Assembly: GCA_035235625.1 (NCBI GenBank) | Contig: CP141145.1 | Coordinates: forward strand, 39,722,668 to 39,786,667 | Length of the DNA stretch: 64,000 nucleotides | Direction of reading: 5' to 3' | Origin: Saururus chinensis | Lineage: Eukaryota; Streptophyta; Magnoliopsida; Piperales; Saururaceae | Shown: positions 32,687 through 46,180 of the stretch, one piece after another | Numbering within the stretch: the first letter of the stretch is position 1 | Layout: every line of letters starts with the position of its first letter | Program-made: the position numbers and the translations under genes | The notes under the pieces: generated by a model | The model's database searches: none | What the model was told of the DNA's origin: nothing | What the model saw: the letters and a program-made list of their open reading frames with translations, nothing else

Positions 32687-34908
32687 CTTGGTTGAAAAAA
32701 TAATGATGAACTCCAATTATATGGTTGGTTTTTGTGTGATTTAGTGGTTAAATTTGCGAATCGTAATGAAATATGGTGAAACTTCGTTATTTGAGTTCTT
32801 GACAGTTGATTTTTGTTGGGTAAATAGCACAGAGACCCCTTGGAATATGGTATATATGCTCATACACCCCCTCATTAAGAAAACATGTACATAGCCTCAT
32901 GTTGGAGTATTTTTTTCTTTAAATTTCTCTTTTACCGTATTTTCTCCTTCATTGCCCCAACTTCCCAGTTAAACAAGATTCTTTTTTTCCACCCTGCAAC
33001 CACTGCTTTCTTTGTGCAAGTTTTCCCTGGGTGGGCTATCAGCACCTTTGCAAAAAGATGAGAGTCACAAGAGGAGAGAAGACTAAAGTGAAAATCATTA
33101 TGTGTGTGAATTAAAAATTATAGCAGAAATTGTACTTTTTGTGGGAAGTGTTTTTCACATTCTACAATGACAATGATCGGAGTAGGAGATCTATTGATGC
33201 TAATATGCTCTAATATATATGCACTGTCAATTCCAAATATTCTTGTTGAAAAACGTTTCCTTTTTGTAGTCTAATTTTTTCAATCGTTGGGACATGACAC
33301 TAGTGTATTAAAAATTGGACAGCCAGCCCAACCGGGTGAAAATGAACTTGGTGAAGATTTTGGGTTGGGCCCTCAGGCCAGTTGAATTGCTGACACGTGG
33401 ACCCATGACAGTCTGGTTACGAGGAAAAACCTGATGATCCTCTTGGACGATGTCTGCCATGATAACCTCCATGAAGAGGTGGTCGGCCGGTTGAACTGCT
33501 GATGTTGGGACTCATGTCAGTCCGGTTTTGTGGGAAAACCTGATGATCCACTTGGAGGATATCTTCCACGATATCCTCCATGAAGAGGGACCATCGTTTA
33601 TGAGAATTGACAATGCACACAAGCGCAAATAATGTGCTTAAGCTAATGTGTGCTAATGTATGTGTACATCGTTGATCATGTCTTACCTAATAGATATCAT
33701 GTAGGATGATTAAAAAATCTTTGAATTCTATGAGATACGAACAAAGAAAAAAAGCTCAAAGGCCCCAAACCTTAAGACTAAAGTCAAAAGAAAAATGCAA
33801 TACAAGAACCCCACCTTCAAATGCCAAAGACTCCTGGATTCACTTTCCCTTCTCCCTTGTTGCTCCCTCCATATCTGCCGCTCTCCAACTCCAAGGATCC
33901 CCTTCTACTTGAACTCTTTTTTCCTTGACTTGCTCCGGCTCCCCCTTGACAATATTTTTAATATTATTTTTAACAAGATTGGATTCAGACATACTTTTGC
34001 TTAGAAATTATACTATCTAAAGAAGTATAACATCAAACATATGATACTTAAGTATTTTTAACCGACCTACATATTATGTAAGTCATTTAAATGTTCCACT
34101 TATGCTATTTAACAATTAATAACAAGTAATATCATTAATTATCTCACAATTATTATTCAATAATTAATAATTTCATATAATCCCTTAGATAGACAGATAT
34201 ATCATATGTCAACTAAAATAACATATGATACTAACTACCCTTCATTATTCTAACTCAACTTTTAGTTTAACATAATATAACTCTTAATGAAGGTCAATAC
34301 ACTATGATCACAATGTAAGGAAATACAAACATAATATTAATATGTACTAATTGAAAAATAACTTGACTCTCAAAGAAATTCCTAAATACCTAACTCTAAT
34401 ATTGGAGTAAGATTGTTTAAACAATAATTTGGCCCAAATCTTTAGGGATCTCGATAGCCTGCCAAAAATTGGAGAAGTAGATCCCAACTATGCTCATGGA
34501 CACAGATTGGTGAGAAATACAATCCTTTTATGATGCTTATGTAACTTCACTTTTCGTATGTAATATATAGTCTGTGAAGACCTGTAGAAAATCCGCTTTA
34601 AAGACCTCTCTAGCCGCTACCCACCGCCATGACAATGAAGATAAGCATCACAATCTCCACCCTCCCTAACTCTAAGAAAAATATCATCAATGACATAAAT
34701 AATGTAACTTATAGAAGCCTAAGGTATTTATAACCATCAACTCCCTAATGCTTAAAACTTAAAATTTAATTAATTTTATTTAGTTAAGTATTCATTATCT
34801 TCACACTGTAAATTATCCTAATAAATAACTCATCTAATGAGCTGTGACTCAAAAAATATCTCAAGCCCTATTAGTCATAAGGAAACTAGGGTAAATACTC
34901 ATAACTAC
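32687..34908. other. Intergenic region with a tandem duplication
   Basis: No gene is visible. At about 33373-33588 a unit of about 107 bp is present twice, sharing CCTGATGATCC, TTGGA(C/G)GAT and CTCCATGAAGAGG. From about 34000 to 34900 the sequence is very AT-rich. It ends at the solo LTR target duplication ACTAC. Confidence 0.5.
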
Positions 34909-37900
34909 TGTAAGGACCCTCATCTTTAAACCGGTTTTGGTTTTCTTTAATTATTGGTTATCGTGGGATTTACGTGTTTTCTGATCTTATTCGGTGATTT
35001 CGTAAAATAAATAGTGTTTGTGATGGTTTTAACCAAAATTAACTTCAATATTAGTGGTTTTAAGTAATTTTAGACCAAATGTGAATTTTTGGGATTTTTT
35101 GGATTTTTTACTATTTTCTCAAAAATTAGGGTTTTGGCGGGACCCTTGTGGGCCCCACCGTCAAAAATTTTATTTTTGGGTCAAATAAACCTAGACATAT
35201 ACTTAAGGTCATACAAAAATTTTTAGAATTTTATTAGGCTAAATTTGTTCTTAAATTTGTAAAATACCCGCTTTTAGCCTACTTTTCCTATTTACACCCC
35301 AAAACTTACCTATGTATACCCCAACCCTTACTATAAAAGGGCAAACCTGAGCAATTTCCATTTTTGGGAATAGGCTAAGGAAGGAGGGCTGGCCTAATCC
35401 CCACTTAGGCCCGAATTAGAAGCCGATTAAGGTAAGCTTACTCTAATTAAGCACTAATCCATGACTTTATTCTTAATTTCTTCCAAATCTACCATTTTCC
35501 CTTTGATTCAATTCGTTTTTAACCATCAAAAGCTACTGATTTGTGTTTTACTACAAACCCTAACATTCAAAATTTGATTTTTACTACCAACAAGCCCTAG
35601 ATCTAAGGTTTAATTAGGGATTTCTTGAGTAAATCGATTTCTGTTAGAGTTTAATTCAAACTCATTGTGTTTTCAAGGATTTCAAGAAGGGTGACTCTTT
35701 AATCCGAGCTTAATCAAGTGCTGAGGTAATGGGTCTTCAAAATCTCTGTTTATCCATGGTAAAACTCTCCATTTTTGGCTTATTTCGAAATGGTTTGCTT
35801 GATTTAGTGTGTTAATGGTAAGATTAGAAAATGGAATTATTTAATCCCGATTTCTTAGGGTTTTGCATTATTATGGTTTGGTTTGATATTCTGGAAGTCA
35901 AGGAGGACTTTTGATGATGATTAGGGTGTTAGATGTGGATTTGAAGTGTTATCTATGGTGTTTCGGTTTGGATTTGCGAAAGGAAGAAGATGACTGTTCT
36001 GCTGTGTTGGCGATCGATCGGCTCTGCAGGGCGATCGATTGGCTGAACTGAAAATTTCAAATTTTTGCGTGTAACCGATCGAATGGCTTGAAGGGCGATC
36101 GATCGGCTACACAGGAAATTGTATGTTGTGCATATGATGTCTATTTTGATGATTTCACTTTAGCTTGCCAATTTTATATGAATGTGGAGTGTTTTGAGCC
36201 ATGTTATGCTACTTGAAATGCATGCTATTGAGATTATGGAATTGAGATATATGCTTAGAAATTTGTGAAATGACTTATGTTTTGTGGCATGATGTTGGAA
36301 TCGTTATCTTGAAATTATGAATGGTTGTTTCCCTTTGGTTAGGCATATTTTCAGTAGGACTACAATCATTGTTGGACTGATTTGTCATGATAGATTGTGA
36401 TTAGTGGTGTGTGGATGTTGGTGAATGCCACGACTCAATGATGAAATGAGTGATGTTAATGTGTTTAGCCTTTGTGGTTGAGTTTTGAATTGAGATATGA
36501 TTTCAACGATTCTTCTTCTATGATTTCCGCTGGAATTCACGTTTGGATAGAAATTCATATGTGTAGTGTGGTAGTGAGTTGATTTTCAAGCATGTTGATA
36601 TGCATTTTGTGAAATGCTTCTACTAGATACACACACATGTGGGGTTAAATGATGATGTTGAAGCTTAATATTGTGATTATGAATGATGCATTAGGGGCTG
36701 GTGAGAGCACTTATCATGGATTAGGATTCATGTATGCTTTGCCCACGCATGTACCATGCTGCACGCATCATGAAAATGGATTTCCAATTGAGGCTTCATC
36801 GTGATTAATCGAATTTGACCGATTGGATGCAATGTGATGGAATTGTGTGCCAGATTGATCGGTCATGGATTAATTGCAAGTTGATTGGTCTGAAAGGACA
36901 TATTTTGATTTGAAGTTCCTGTGTGGAACGATTTGAAGTTCCTGTGTAGAACGAGTGCACTCCCCGGGTTGAGTCTAATTAAATGGAATGATGTGGGGAC
37001 GAGTTGTGTACTTGTTTTGGGGATTGTGAGAATGTTATTATGTGTGTCATCTGGACCCTGAGAATCCAGTGTGGTATGCCGTGTGCACCCCGCTACCACG
37101 TGTTTTAGGGTTCTCTGTGTGAGAACTCGGGCTCTTCCCTCCGCAGAAGATGTCCCTGGGCGAATACCCCTGCTCTAGATTCTCTGTGTGAGAATGGGAC
37201 ATCCTTGGCCAGGATCGTCCAGGGCGAGCAGTATTAGGGATTGACAACCCTAATCTTTCTTGAATTCTTGTGTAGAATTTTGGACCATGACACGCCTTCG
37301 TGGCCTTATCTATGCTCCCGTCTGTGTGACGTTAATGTGTGATTACTCCTTGATGGAGGTTGATTGTGATGACATTATGCATGTGGGAATATGTATATTA
37401 GAGATACATCCATGCATGTTAATTTTGATGTAATGCATGTGGGAATATGTATGTTAGAGATACATCCATGCATATTGATTTTGATATTATGCATGTGGAA
37501 TATGTATGTTAGAGATACATCCATGCAGGTTGATTTGATATAATGCATGTGGAATATGTATGTTAGAGATACATCCATGCATGTTGATTTTGATATTATG
37601 CATGTGGAATATGTATGTTAGAGATACATCCATGCAGGTTGAATTATGAAATAAAGCATGTGGGAATATGTATGTTTGAGATACATCAATGCAGTTTGAT
37701 TTGATACTATGCATGTGGGAATATGAATGTTAGAGATACATCCATGCAGGTTGAATTATGCATTACGATGCAGTTTTTAAGTGATGTGAATATGTGATCA
37801 AAAAATGATACACCTTGTACATCGTTAATTTGAAAGATTATATCGCCATGCTATAGTATTTTCGATGTTGTTAGTGATATTAAAACCATTGCTGAGTTTG

Positions 37901-38387
37901 TTAAACTCACCCCTCTTTTTGTGTTTTGATTTGGGGCTGCGTGGTGCGACATGCAGACGGACAGGATTGCATCTTTGAGGAAAGGTCAGAGATAGCTTGG
38001 GTGTGATGATGGAGATCGTTGTGTGACTTACTTTCGTTTGTTTCATGCTTTATGTTAGAACCTTTGTGTAGGGTTCTTGTTTTGGATTTATGTCATATTT
38101 TACAGTTGTGATGCTTATGACTTATTCTGAGCTGGTGTGGGCTTTTACTTAACTAACCTTGTGGGTTTGAGATTGTTGTTTACTTTGTGATAAGCAACAC
38201 CTTTTCCTTCCCTTTTATTTACTCTTGCTCAAAGGATTATGTACACTCCGTATTTCTGTTAATCGCCCGTGGTTAGGGTTAAGTCTTCCGCTAGAATCGT
38301 TTCTCAATCTTCACTTCGTCGCCCCTGCGCGCTTGACCTGCCCCTGGACCGGGTTCGGCTCTGGTCGGGCATCGCCGGGGCGTGACA
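34909..38387 (+). mobile_element. Solo LTR, copy 2, target duplication ACTAC
   Basis: This 3479 bp sequence begins TGTAAGGACCCTC and ends GGGGCGTGACA, with a perfect 5-bp duplication ACTAC at 34904-34908 and 38388-38392. It has the same layout as copy 1, with a TATAAAAG box near 35332. By eye it is highly similar to copy 1 along its length. The extra ~250 bp is mostly explained by expansion of an internal 55-bp repeat (37379-37765). No internal retrotransposon region is present. Confidence 0.9.
37379..37765 (+). repeat. Seven tandem 54-56 bp repeats inside solo LTR copy 2
   Basis: Units start at 37379, 37435, 37491, 37545, 37600, 37656 and 37711. Each contains GCATGTGG(G)AATATGTATG followed by TTAGAGATACATCCATGCA. 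ATGTAT and ATACAT form a small inverted repeat around TTAGAG. Copy 1 has only two units at the same place (about 17775-17880). The minus-strand copy 3 has about four (about 40590-40790). Confidence 0.85.
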
Positions 38388-39925
38388 ACTACCCTCAGTT
38401 TATTAACTAAGGTAAATTTCTATGTCAGGTCCATGTTCACTCAATGAACCGGTCCCAAACCCCATTAAAAATATTTTAGTCTTTATCTTGATTAAGATTT
38501 CTTTCTCCAATCCAAAGCCAACCAATCTTAGTGGATTAATTTTTATTTGTCCCAAGTTACCAATATATTACTAGTATATCAACATAAAAAATATGCATCA
38601 TAGTAAGTAAACATAAATAACATGAACTCATATAAGTTCACTAATAATAAATAGATGCCCATTGCACTCATTTGCAGGGCTAAGGCTAAACAGATTCAAG
38701 CCCACAAATGTAAATATCTCCTATGCATCATGTAAGTTATGTATATATTACCTTAGTAGATCAATGTACTTTGTTATAGACATGTGTAATATGTTGTCTT
38801 AAACCCTATGACATATAAAGGTTTTCATATCACCTACTGATCACATCTCTTTCATTTGAAGCTATTTACTATTGTTATTAGGTACCTTAACTCTCTGTTG
38901 GCTATGATATCTATTTAAGTGAAAATAAGATATACTACCCCCAAGGATATTAAGGGTTTTTTTTTTTACATAGGGTGTTATATACTCCTTTGGGCCATTC
39001 TGGTCATCTTACTGTCTTTTCATTGATTTCAAATCATTGACCTCTATAGAGGCTATATTTTCAAATTGACTCGCACTTCCATTCAAACAAATATGGGCAG
39101 TTCATTCATAAGGGTATTTCTATCATATTGTTTAGGGCCTTCCTAAACTCTAATGATTTTGTAACTGATCTCAAGGGTACTCCTTGATGTCATGGACCCG
39201 GGGTATTTTTAAGCGTTTAACGGGGTCATGAACCCTTTGAACCGACCTTGACAGTTTATCTTAAATGCTAGGGGCAAAATAGTCACTTATCTAATTACTG
39301 AGATTTTTTCTTACTATGTGTTTTGGTCTATATTTATCATATGCATTAAACTCTTACTTATATTTTTTTTAAAATTTTAAATCCATTCATAAGCCCTTAA
39401 ATTGGAGCCCTTAAGTCGTGTAATTAAGTATTATAGTACGATTTAGCTATAAAGGTAAAATGGTTATTTTATGGACTATAGGATTTTTCTATGACATGAA
39501 ACTTGGTCAAAGAATTTTTGATACTCGTTGGGTCCAATGATAATTTTTATATATTTTTTTTTCTGAATAGATTAACCCTATAAACTGGACCCCATTTAGT
39601 ACCCTTTTTTTTACTCAACTTGATCAAGGATTAAATCCTTGTTCGATAGGTCATCCTCTTTGCATAAGAGATCCAAAAAAGGGCCATAGTGGAAGCTATG
39701 TCTCTAGAAGAGCCCCGCCAAGACTTCTCTACCCAAGGCCACCACGTTGGAAGCTATAGTTTACTCCAACGGCTACTGGGTGGCGGTGGCAAGGCCTATT
39801 GCATTGCTCTCCTCCCTCACTATTTTTCGTCCCCCTCTCTGTTCTTCTATGTTTACTATTTTTTTTGTCACAATACCTGGCTGACTTCCTACCTACCGTA
39901 TTTCCTTCCCCTAGCAAAGTCCATC
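38388..39925. other. AT-rich stretch between two solo LTRs
   Basis: I find no gene, RNA gene or clear transposon end. The sequence is AT-rich with scattered short direct repeats. The last ~250 bases before 39926 are more mixed and continue after the LTR at 43122. Confidence 0.4.
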
Positions 39926-42900
39926 TGTCACGCCCCGGTAATGCCCAACCCGAGTTGAACCCGGTCCAGGGACTGGTCAAGTGCACGGGGGCGACGAAGG
40001 GAAAATTGAGAAACGGTTTAGCGGAAGACTTAACCTTAACCACAGGCGACTTAACAGAATTATGGAGTACGCACATTCCTTTGAGCAAGAGTAAATTAGT
40101 AGAAAAGAAAGAGAGTTGCTTAACACAAAGTAAACAATTAGTCTCAAAACCCACATGCTTAGTCAACCATAGCCCACACTGGCTAAAAAAAAAGTCTTAA
40201 ACAACACAACTGTATAAAGTAGCATAAAAAACCAACAGAGAACCCTACACAACGGTTCTAAACATAAAGCATAAACCAAGGAAAATAAGTCACATAAGAG
40301 TCTCCACGGTCACATCCGAGTCATCTTCGATCTTTCCCCAAAGAGGAGATCCTGTCCGTTTGCATGTTGCACCACGCAATCCCAAAACAAAAATAGAAGA
40401 AAGAGGGGTGAGTTTAACAAACTTAGCAATGGTTTTCAATATAACTATCCTCATCGGAAATATGATAGCATAACAATATAATCATTCAGATCAAAGATTG
40501 AAAAGGTGCATCATTTTCTGATCATACATACACATCACCTAAACCTGCATCATAGTGTATAATCCACATGGTGCCATTCTCATCATAACAACCTGCATGA
40601 AATGTATCTCTAACATACATATCCCATCATGCATCACATCATAACAACCTGCATGAAATGTATTTCTAACATACATATCCCATCATGCATTGCATCATAA
40701 CAACTTGCATGAAATGTATCTCTAACATACATATCCAATCATGCATCACATCATATCATCCTGCATGAATAAGTGTCACACACACCCCAGTCCAACATGC
40801 AAGTCCATACACATGGAGAATAAACCTGCTCTTCAAGGCCGGAGCCCTCGAGCAAACGCTTATCAAATAAACATGCTCTTCAAGGTTAAAGCCTTCGAGC
40901 AACTCTTATCAAATAGACATGCTCCTCAAGGCCAACGCCTTCGAGCAACTCCTACCCATCAAGTCTAACTCCCAAGCAACCCTACTTGTCAAGACTAAAG
41001 TCCCAAGCAACAATACCTAGTAAGCCGGTGCACTCGGACAAACCAGCTGGATTCTCAGGGTCTAGATAATCATAATAATCTCAATCCACAAGGCAAGTAC
41101 ACAACTCATCCCTACATAACTCCATTTAACTAGACTCAACCCGGGGAGTGCACATGTTCTACGAAGGAATTCAAATCAAAACATGTCCTTTTGGACCAAT
41201 CAAGTTTCGATTAAGCCATGACCGATTAATCTAGCATGCAAATTCACCACATTGCATCCAATCGATCACATTCAATTAATCTCGATAAAGCCTTAATTGG
41301 AAATCCATTTTCATGATGCATACAACATGGTACATACGTGGGCAAGGCATACATGAATCCTAATTCATGATAAGTGCTCTCATCAGCCCCTAATGCATCA
41401 TTCATAATTATAATATCAAGCTTCAACATCATCATTAAACCCCACATGTGCGTGTGTGTACCTAGTAGAAGCACTTCACTCAATGCATCTCAACATGCTT
41501 GAAATTAACTCACTACGACACTACACATGTGAATTAACATCAAATCATGAATTCCAGCGGAAATCATAGGAGAAGAATCATTAAAATCATAACTCAAATC
41601 AAAGCTCAACTACAAGCTAAACACATATAAGATCATTCACTTCATCCTTAAGTCATGACATTCACTAACATTGATACATCAATTAACCACATCTTATCAT
41701 AACATATCAATCCATTAGTATGTTGTAACTCTACTAAAAATATACTTGACCATAGAGAATCAACCACTCATAACTTCAAGATGGCAATTCCAACATCATA
41801 TATCCAACCACAAGTCATTTCACATAACTCTAAATATATATACCACAACTTCAAAACATTAATGGTATACCCTTCCAGTAGCTTACTATAGCTCAAAACA
41901 CTCCACATAAACCTAAAATAATATTTTGGAGTAGATATGTCAAAATAAGCAACATACATAAAATTAACAATTTCTGCAGTGTAGCCGTTCGAACGCCTTT
42001 CAGGGCCATTTGAATGCCAACAAGGCAGATTCGACCTTCTTCTTCCTTTCGCATTTTCAAACTGAAATTCCATTGATAAAACTCAAAATTACCATCTAAC
42101 AACCTAAATGCCAATAAAAGTCCACCATAACTTCCAGAATGCTAATCCACATCATAACAAGATAAAACCCTATGAAATTGGGATTAAAGGTTACCATTTA
42201 CTAATCATGCCATTAGAACACTAAATCAAGTAACTCCATTCAAAATAAACCACAAAATCAAAAGTTTTACCATAGGAAGACTGAAATTTTAAAAGTCCAT
42301 TACCTTATCCTTTGATTAGGCTTGGGTTTGATGGTCACCCTTCTTGAAAACCTTACAAAGACATAGAGTTTGAATTAAACTCCATTAAAACTGATTTAAC
42401 AAAGAAAACCCTAATCAAAAACTTAGATCTAGGCTTGTTGAACATAAAAATCAGTTTTTTAGATTTAGAGTTTGAAGTAAAGATGCAAATAAGTAATTTT
42501 GATGTTTAAAAATAAATCAAAACAAAGGGAAAATAATATATCTAGAAGAGATTAAGAGAAAAACTAGGATTTGGTGCTTAATTAGAATGTACTTACCTTA
42601 AACACCTTCTAATCCGGGCCTAATTGGGGATTAGGCTTGTCCTCTCCTCCTCGGCCTATTCCCAAAATGGGAATGACTCAGGTTTGGCCTTTTATAGTAA
42701 GGTTTGGGTTGTACTAACTGAACTAATAAGGTGTAAGTAGAATTTTGGGCTAAAAATGGGTATTTCACAAATTTGAGCACTAATTAAATCTGAGAAAATT
42801 TTGAAACTTTTTATATGGGCTTAAGTTGATGTCTAGGTTCATTTAGTCTAAAAACCCGAATTTCAATGGTGGGGCCCACATGGGTCCCGCCAAAACCCTA

Positions 42901-43116
42901 ATTTTTAGAAAAATAGTAAAAATTCAAAAAAATCCCAAAAATTCACATTTGATTAAAAATCACTTAAAACCAGTATCTGTAAAGTTAATTTTGATTAAAA
43001 CCATGAGAAACACCATCTATCTTTGAAACCACTGAATAAATCAGAAATCGTGTTAACCTCACGATAACCGATAATTAAGGTGAAACGAAAACTGGTTTAA
43101 GATGAGAGATCTTACA
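39926..43116 (-). mobile_element. Solo LTR, copy 3, opposite orientation, target duplication CCATC
   Basis: This 3191 bp LTR is read on the minus strand: it begins TGTAAGATCTCTC at 43116 and ends GGGGCGTGACA at 39926. It is flanked by the perfect 5-bp duplication CCATC at 39921-39925 and 43117-43121. It shares the layout of copies 1 and 2 (TATAAAAGG box on the minus strand near 42690, 55-bp repeats, conserved 3' end) but is clearly more diverged. No internal region is present. Confidence 0.88.
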
Positions 43117-43930
43117 CCATCAGCCCAAATGGCTCAGGCCATCTCCACTCCCTTGCTGATTAGCCCAACAAGTCAAACTAGCTCTTATGGCAGCACAACT
43201 TCACCCCACCTATGCCAGCTATTCTTCCTCCTAGACTCCTCCCTTCCTAGCAGCTCTATTATATTGCCCCATGTTGATGAAGCCCTCCTGCAACCACCAC
43301 TGGGCTCCTTCGTCACAATCCAACCGTGGCAAAACTCTCAGTTGTGGCTGTGGTGCATCACTTGGGAGAGAAAGGTTGGCCACTGCAGAAAGACGTGACT
43401 TTCCCCCTTTCCCGACAACCACTGACCGCACCTTTGAGATACAGCGATGCCTGTTGATCACCCTAAAATCCTCCACTCTCATGATGTGTTTTAATCATAG
43501 TTTTTACATATACCAACAAAGAATGATCATCTAATTATTATACAAACAGAGAAGGATCATCTAATTATCTAATTAAAGAGTAATAAACTCCCTAAAGCAC
43601 GTGGTACATAGAATCCAAGTAAGGTGTCCTACCTCGAGTGCTAGCTTTTTGTCGATCCCCCCAGTCTTTAAGCTCTCTCCTTTTTGACTCCATCTCCAAC
43701 CTTCTTTGTAGGAAAACTTCTTCGACATCTTATTCTCTCTCCCTTATCCAAACTCTGATTCTCACATTCTTGGGGGTATTTTGAAATTGTCTACATTCTA
43801 TCCACATAAGTTTCAACCATAATTTTTATTATTGAGAAAGTTATTCTATAGAAAAAGTTAAGAGGTCAAACACCCTATTTTCTACATAGCCAACTTCAAA
43901 TTTTGGAAAATTCCCAAACATGGTAATAAA

Positions 43931-44290
43931 AAGCTCATTATATAGATTAATACTATGTTATCATGAGGTTTTATACTCAATTAGGCTACTTCATCATTCA
44001 AAAATTATTAATTAGTGGGGTCACTCACAGTGCATATGCTCCTAAATGTACAAAGCTCATTATATAGAGTAATGCTATATATGTTCACGCAAGGTTTCAT
44101 ATGTAATGAGGCTACTTCATCATAAAGAATTCTTAATTAGTGGGGTCCCTCGTGGTGCATATGCACATATGCTCCCAAATGTACAGAGCTCATTATATAG
44201 AGTTATGCTACATTAATGTGAGGTTTCGAAAATCCTACATAATGAGCTACTTCATCATTCAAAAATCATTAATTAGTGTTAGACCCCACT
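43931..44290 (+). repeat. Three tandem units of about 122-134 bp
   Basis: Units start at about 43931, 44053 and 44187 with AAGCTCATTATATAGA, then AATGCTAT, GAGGTTT, and CTACTTCATCATTCAAAAA with TTAATTAGTG. A similar stretch occurs near 27765, so the unit is also dispersed. It may derive from a MITE. Confidence 0.75.
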
Positions 44291-44689
44291 AATCAATAAT
44301 TTATAAATATTGAAGTAGACTCATCACATATAAAACCTCAAGTCACATAAGCATATTTATATTGAGAGAGAGAAAAAAGCATGTCATACTAGCTGGAGAT
44401 TTTTTATATTATCTGGCCAAAGAAGACAATATTCAATATTCACGAGTTTTTAAGTAAAAATGTCATATTTATGCTTTAGGATGAAACTGTCCTTAGGTTT
44501 TAAATAACCCAATCCTCATACCAATCCTCATAAATGAACACCAGAATAGTACGACATTGTTCTGGTGGAGAGGATTGATCTGCGGCAAGTCAAAATTCAT
44601 CAACGGGAGGTGACCGGCGACGCATCATCGGGAGTCGCCAGAGATAGTAAAAACCAATTTTTTTTAGATAAGCTCTTTAAATATATGAG

Positions 44690-45240
44690 TAAATCAACCC
44701 AGAAGATACCCACCGACACCGCATGTCCCATACTACGGGTGTTTGATGGTCTCTCAATAGTAATTCTATTGTCTATCATGATAATTGTACAAATTCAAAT
44801 CACTTGTCAAAACACAAAGGATTTAAAATTAAATTTATTTATAAAAACCACATTGTGTCCCTTACCATGGGCATTTGGCAGTTTTTCTTTAGGAATGTCA
44901 TTGCCTTTAAAAAATGATTCGCTCGAAGTTAAAGAAAACTTTAAAAATACTAACATTTTGAAATTGAATTTAATTTCAATAAACTAGCAGAACTAACCCG
45001 AGAGCGATCCACCAGTACCGCGTGTCCCATACCATGGGCGTTTAGTAGTTTCTCTTCGGTAGTTTTGCTATTTTTACAAAATAAATTAATTTCTTAACAT
45101 ACAACTCAAAATTAAAATTTTATTCCAATACTTCAGTAGAATTAACCGTAGAGTCATCCACTAAAACCTCGTGTCCCATACCATGGGTGTTTGGTGGTTT
45201 CTCTTTGGGAATTCCACCATCTTTCAAAACAATATAACTC
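44690..45240 (+). repeat. Four degenerate tandem units of about 130-170 bp
   Basis: The motif GTGTCCCATACCATGGGCGT followed by TTGGTGGTTTCTCTTTGGGA (variants) occurs at about 44719, 44848, 45018 and 45167. Between units there is AGTAGAATTAACC-like sequence. Spacing is irregular, which suggests an old array. Confidence 0.7.
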
Positions 45241-45561
45241 ACATAATTTTTTTTTCAAACTTCAGACCATTTGAAATCAAATATCAAAATATGACCAATT
45301 CAGAACTCATATAAAAAATTTAGAACATATATTTCTGATTGATTCAAAATCGAAATTCGTATAAAAACCCAATGCAAAAAATTTACACAGAAATTTCAAA
45401 TAATCTCTAATTCGGAATCAAAATTCATAAAATTAAGAGTTTGCCTTAAATCCTATACAACACAATTTAAACAAAAATTTAAATTAATTCTTATTTAGAA
45501 AAATTAGAATTCGAATCAAATCAATTTCCTATCATAAACAAAGCAAAGCTCTAATAACATT

Positions 45562-45658
45562 TGTAACACCCCGCGGGTTGTCTCGAGTTCCAACCCAAGC
45601 CAGGGGTTTTGATAACCCATAATCCAGGTTTAAAAGCAAACCTAACTAGGATTGGTTG
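45562..45658 (-). mobile_element. Fragment resembling an LTR 3' end, inverted
   Basis: The sequence TGTAACACCCCGCGGGTTGT, read on the minus strand, ends in CGGGGTGTTACA. This is similar in style to the CGGGGCGTGACA end of the solo LTRs. Only about 97 bp remain before a forward LTR start at 45659. It may be a truncated copy in head-to-head position. Evidence is limited to the terminus. Confidence 0.35.
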
Positions 45659-45804
45659 TGTAAGATCCCTAACTCGGTCTATTTTTAATTTAATTATGTT
45701 GTTATTGTGTGGTTTTGTTTTAATTGGCCGATTTGTCTTGCTTTGGGGTTAAAAGTGGATAATGATGGTTTTAATAAGGTTTTCACTTTATTTTATAAGT
45801 TTCT

Positions 45805-46129
45805 TGTTGTGCCCGGTGTAGGCACAATCGGTACGTAGGAGTTTTACGCAGAGAAAGAGAAAGAAGTTAGAAGAAAGGGAAAGAAAATATTGGAATTCAA
45901 TAATTATAATGTCCAAGAAGGGAGACAACCCCCTTATGGGGAGTCGCACCCCCCACATGGGGAGTCGTGCCACTAGTGGGGCCTGGTTCACCAGCGGTCT
46001 ACTAGTGCACCTATTATAGTTCAAAACAAGATGCAAATGCAAATAATAATCAACTGCTAACATAAGGGAAACTAGCCTAAATAACAGAAATAAACCACTG
46101 AACCGAGCCAAGTGAACCTGTGCACAACA
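45805..46129 (-). repeat. 3' LTR of the chromovirus
   Basis: This 325 bp repeat begins and ends TGTTGTG.../...CACAACA. It differs from the other LTR by scattered substitutions and several short indels, such as the extra bases around TAGTGCACC. Confidence 0.9.
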
Positions 46130-46180
46130 CTCCACCACGCTTTCGCACATGCCTTGTCCTCAAGGCGACCATGAAGGGTA

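Larger units (their letters stand above)
43122..45561. other. Repeat-rich intergenic region
   Basis: No gene is supported. Two tandem arrays listed separately (43931-44290 and 44690-45240) fill much of the region. The rest is AT-rich. Confidence 0.5.

Noticed and set aside
36863..37714. Small proteins encoded in the solo LTR repeats
   Set aside because: The frames follow the 55-bp tandem repeat and are not shared between LTR copies.
39689..39958. 89-codon frame next to solo LTR copy 3
   Set aside because: It runs into the LTR terminus and has no domain; probably chance.
15281..43116. One giant retrotransposon bounded by LTR copies 1 and 2 or 2 and 3
   Set aside because: Each LTR has its own exact target duplication with different sequence. 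Host genes lie between copies 1 and 2, and copy 3 is inverted.
44565..44987. 140-codon frame between LTRs
   Set aside because: It lies within the degenerate tandem array and repeats the array motif. It is not a conserved protein.
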